From Micrococcales bacterium (GTDB taxonomy: Bacteria; Actinomycetota; Actinomycetes; Actinomycetales; Microbacteriaceae), in assembly GCA_947441105.1 (NCBI GenBank), contig CANESN010000043.1, positions 1 to 6,822 of the forward strand: a stretch of DNA of 6,822 nt, given 5' to 3'. Below the pieces are notes generated by a model that was not told the origin of the DNA, made no database searches, and saw only the letters and a program-made list of their open reading frames with translations. This document shows positions 6,344 through 6,822 of this stretch, piece by piece. Positions within the stretch are counted from its first letter, which is position 1. The number at the start of each line of letters is the position of its first letter. The position numbers and the translations under genes are program-made.

Positions 6344-6822
6344 GCGGACTGATACGCCTTATTGGCATTGTTGCCCTCGTGCACAGATTCGTTCTTGTCA
6401 GCCCTTGGGTATGAGCCCAGGAAAATGACTTTTGGTGAAAAACGGTGCAATCCCATTAGCGCTTCGGCAATTGCCTGGTCGTCGATGTGACCCTGGGCGT
6501 CGATGTTGAAACGGTAGCGACCAAAACGATCGCCGACTGGGCGAGATTCAATTCGAGATAGGTTCACGCCTCGAGCAGCAAACTGCTCCAGCATTTCAAG
6601 TAGCCCACCCGGACGGTCATCTGGCAGCTCAACAATCACGCTGGTCTTGTCAAAGCCGGTACGCGCGGTTGGCTTAGCGGATCTTCCAACCTCAAGAAAG
6701 CGAGTTTGTGCATTCTTGTTCTCACCGATGTCGCTAGCTAATGTCAACAACCCATACATCCCGGCTGCTCCCGGAGCGGCAATTGCTGCATCCGCGGTGC
6801 TGCCGGAAACTGTGTTCTTAGC
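6313..6822 (-). CDS. pheA: Prephenate dehydratase, C-terminal part (5' end beyond the window)
   Basis: Prephenate dehydratase decarboxylates and dehydrates prephenate to phenylpyruvate, the committed step of phenylalanine synthesis in the cytoplasm. The last 169 codons are present, and the frame stays open to the right edge. The end of the catalytic domain is visible: SGSTADAAIAAPGAA, then DIGENKNAQTRF, which includes the family's catalytic TRF motif (window residues 40-42). The regulatory ACT domain follows, with the phenylalanine-binding motifs GGLLEMLEQFAARGVNLSRI and ESRP and the end signature FLGSYPRAD. An in-frame ATG at 6757-6759 is internal, not the start, because conserved dehydratase sequence continues upstream of it. 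A full-length monofunctional enzyme is about 280-310 residues, so roughly 120 lie outside. Feedback inhibition by phenylalanine is expected from the intact ACT domain. The 3' end overlaps the histidine kinase gene. Confidence 0.95.
   Translation of the reverse strand, partial: AKNTVSGSTADAAIAAPGAAGMYGLLTLASDIGENKNAQTRFLEVGRSAKPTARTGFDKTSVIVELPDDRPGGLLEMLEQFAARGVNLSRIESRPVGDRFGRYRFNIDAQGHIDDQAIAEALMGLHRFSPKVIFLGSYPRADKNESVHEGNNANKAYQSAQDWLDSLKG
6335..6351. terminator. Hairpin at the convergent histidine kinase/pheA junction, weak terminator candidate
   Basis: CAGTCC and GGACTG form a perfect 6-bp stem around a 5-nt loop that contains the histidine kinase stop codon TGA. A second small hairpin, GGGG-TTTA-CCCC at 6308-6319, lies just upstream and contains the pheA stop. 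Neither is followed by a T-run on either strand, so rho-independent termination would be weak; they may merely slow convergent polymerases or be chance structure. Confidence 0.25.

Noticed and set aside
6757..6759. ATG as start of a short ACT-domain protein instead of pheA
   Set aside because: The frame remains open to the window edge and encodes conserved prephenate dehydratase sequence (SGSTADAAIAAPGAA) upstream of it.
1..6822. CRISPR array, insertion sequence, attachment site or long direct repeats
   Set aside because: No repeated spacer pattern, transposase or integrase motifs, or extended repeats were seen on reading either strand.

Overview
The window looks like a chromosomal segment of a small-genome actinobacterium, most likely a low-GC member of the Microbacteriaceae such as the freshwater Aquiluna/Rhodoluna group. 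The reasons are roughly balanced base composition (judged by eye), very short intergenic gaps, an actinobacterial form of SerRS motif 3 (NGTLATTRW), an actinobacterial LCP protein, and several GTG starts without a Shine-Dalgarno sequence but with a TANNNT box 6-7 nt upstream, as expected for leaderless mRNAs. The taxonomic call is an inference from these traits. I see no mobile element, CRISPR array, prophage gene or large repeat.

Layout, left to right: on the minus strand lie the 5' two-thirds of an LCP-family cell-wall ligase gene (1-619, running off the left edge), a tRNA-Ser(UGA) gene (663-750), a Cof-type HAD phosphatase (768-1598) and seryl-tRNA synthetase serS (1602-2867). A 30-bp pseudo-palindrome (2873-2902) separates serS from a divergent plus-strand block. 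That block holds a diacylglycerol-kinase-family lipid kinase (2916-3848), a REC-LuxR response regulator (3909-4550) and an unusual histidine kinase with two membrane blocks (4547-6343). The histidine kinase gene overlaps tail-to-tail by 31 bp with the 3' part of prephenate dehydratase pheA (minus strand, 6313 to the right edge). No gene-free stretch exceeds about 70 bases.

How the genes fit together: serS and the tRNA-Ser lie on the same strand with only the HAD gene between them, so the enzyme and one of its substrate tRNAs may share a transcript. The response regulator and kinase overlap by 4 bp (ATGA) and are surely a cognate pair; their signal is unknown, and the lipid kinase 60 bp upstream suggests a membrane or envelope theme. 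From memory, pheA and serS are close neighbours in other Actinobacteria, so the lipid-kinase/two-component block appears as a module sitting in an otherwise conserved neighbourhood.

The most interesting item is the histidine kinase. Its two four-helix membrane blocks superpose ungapped at an offset of about 231 residues. The helical region after the first block resembles a dimerisation/phosphotransfer hairpin that has Gln where the second has its phospho-accepting His. This suggests an internal duplication with a decayed first kinase half. The second item is the symmetric serS/lipid-kinase promoter region.
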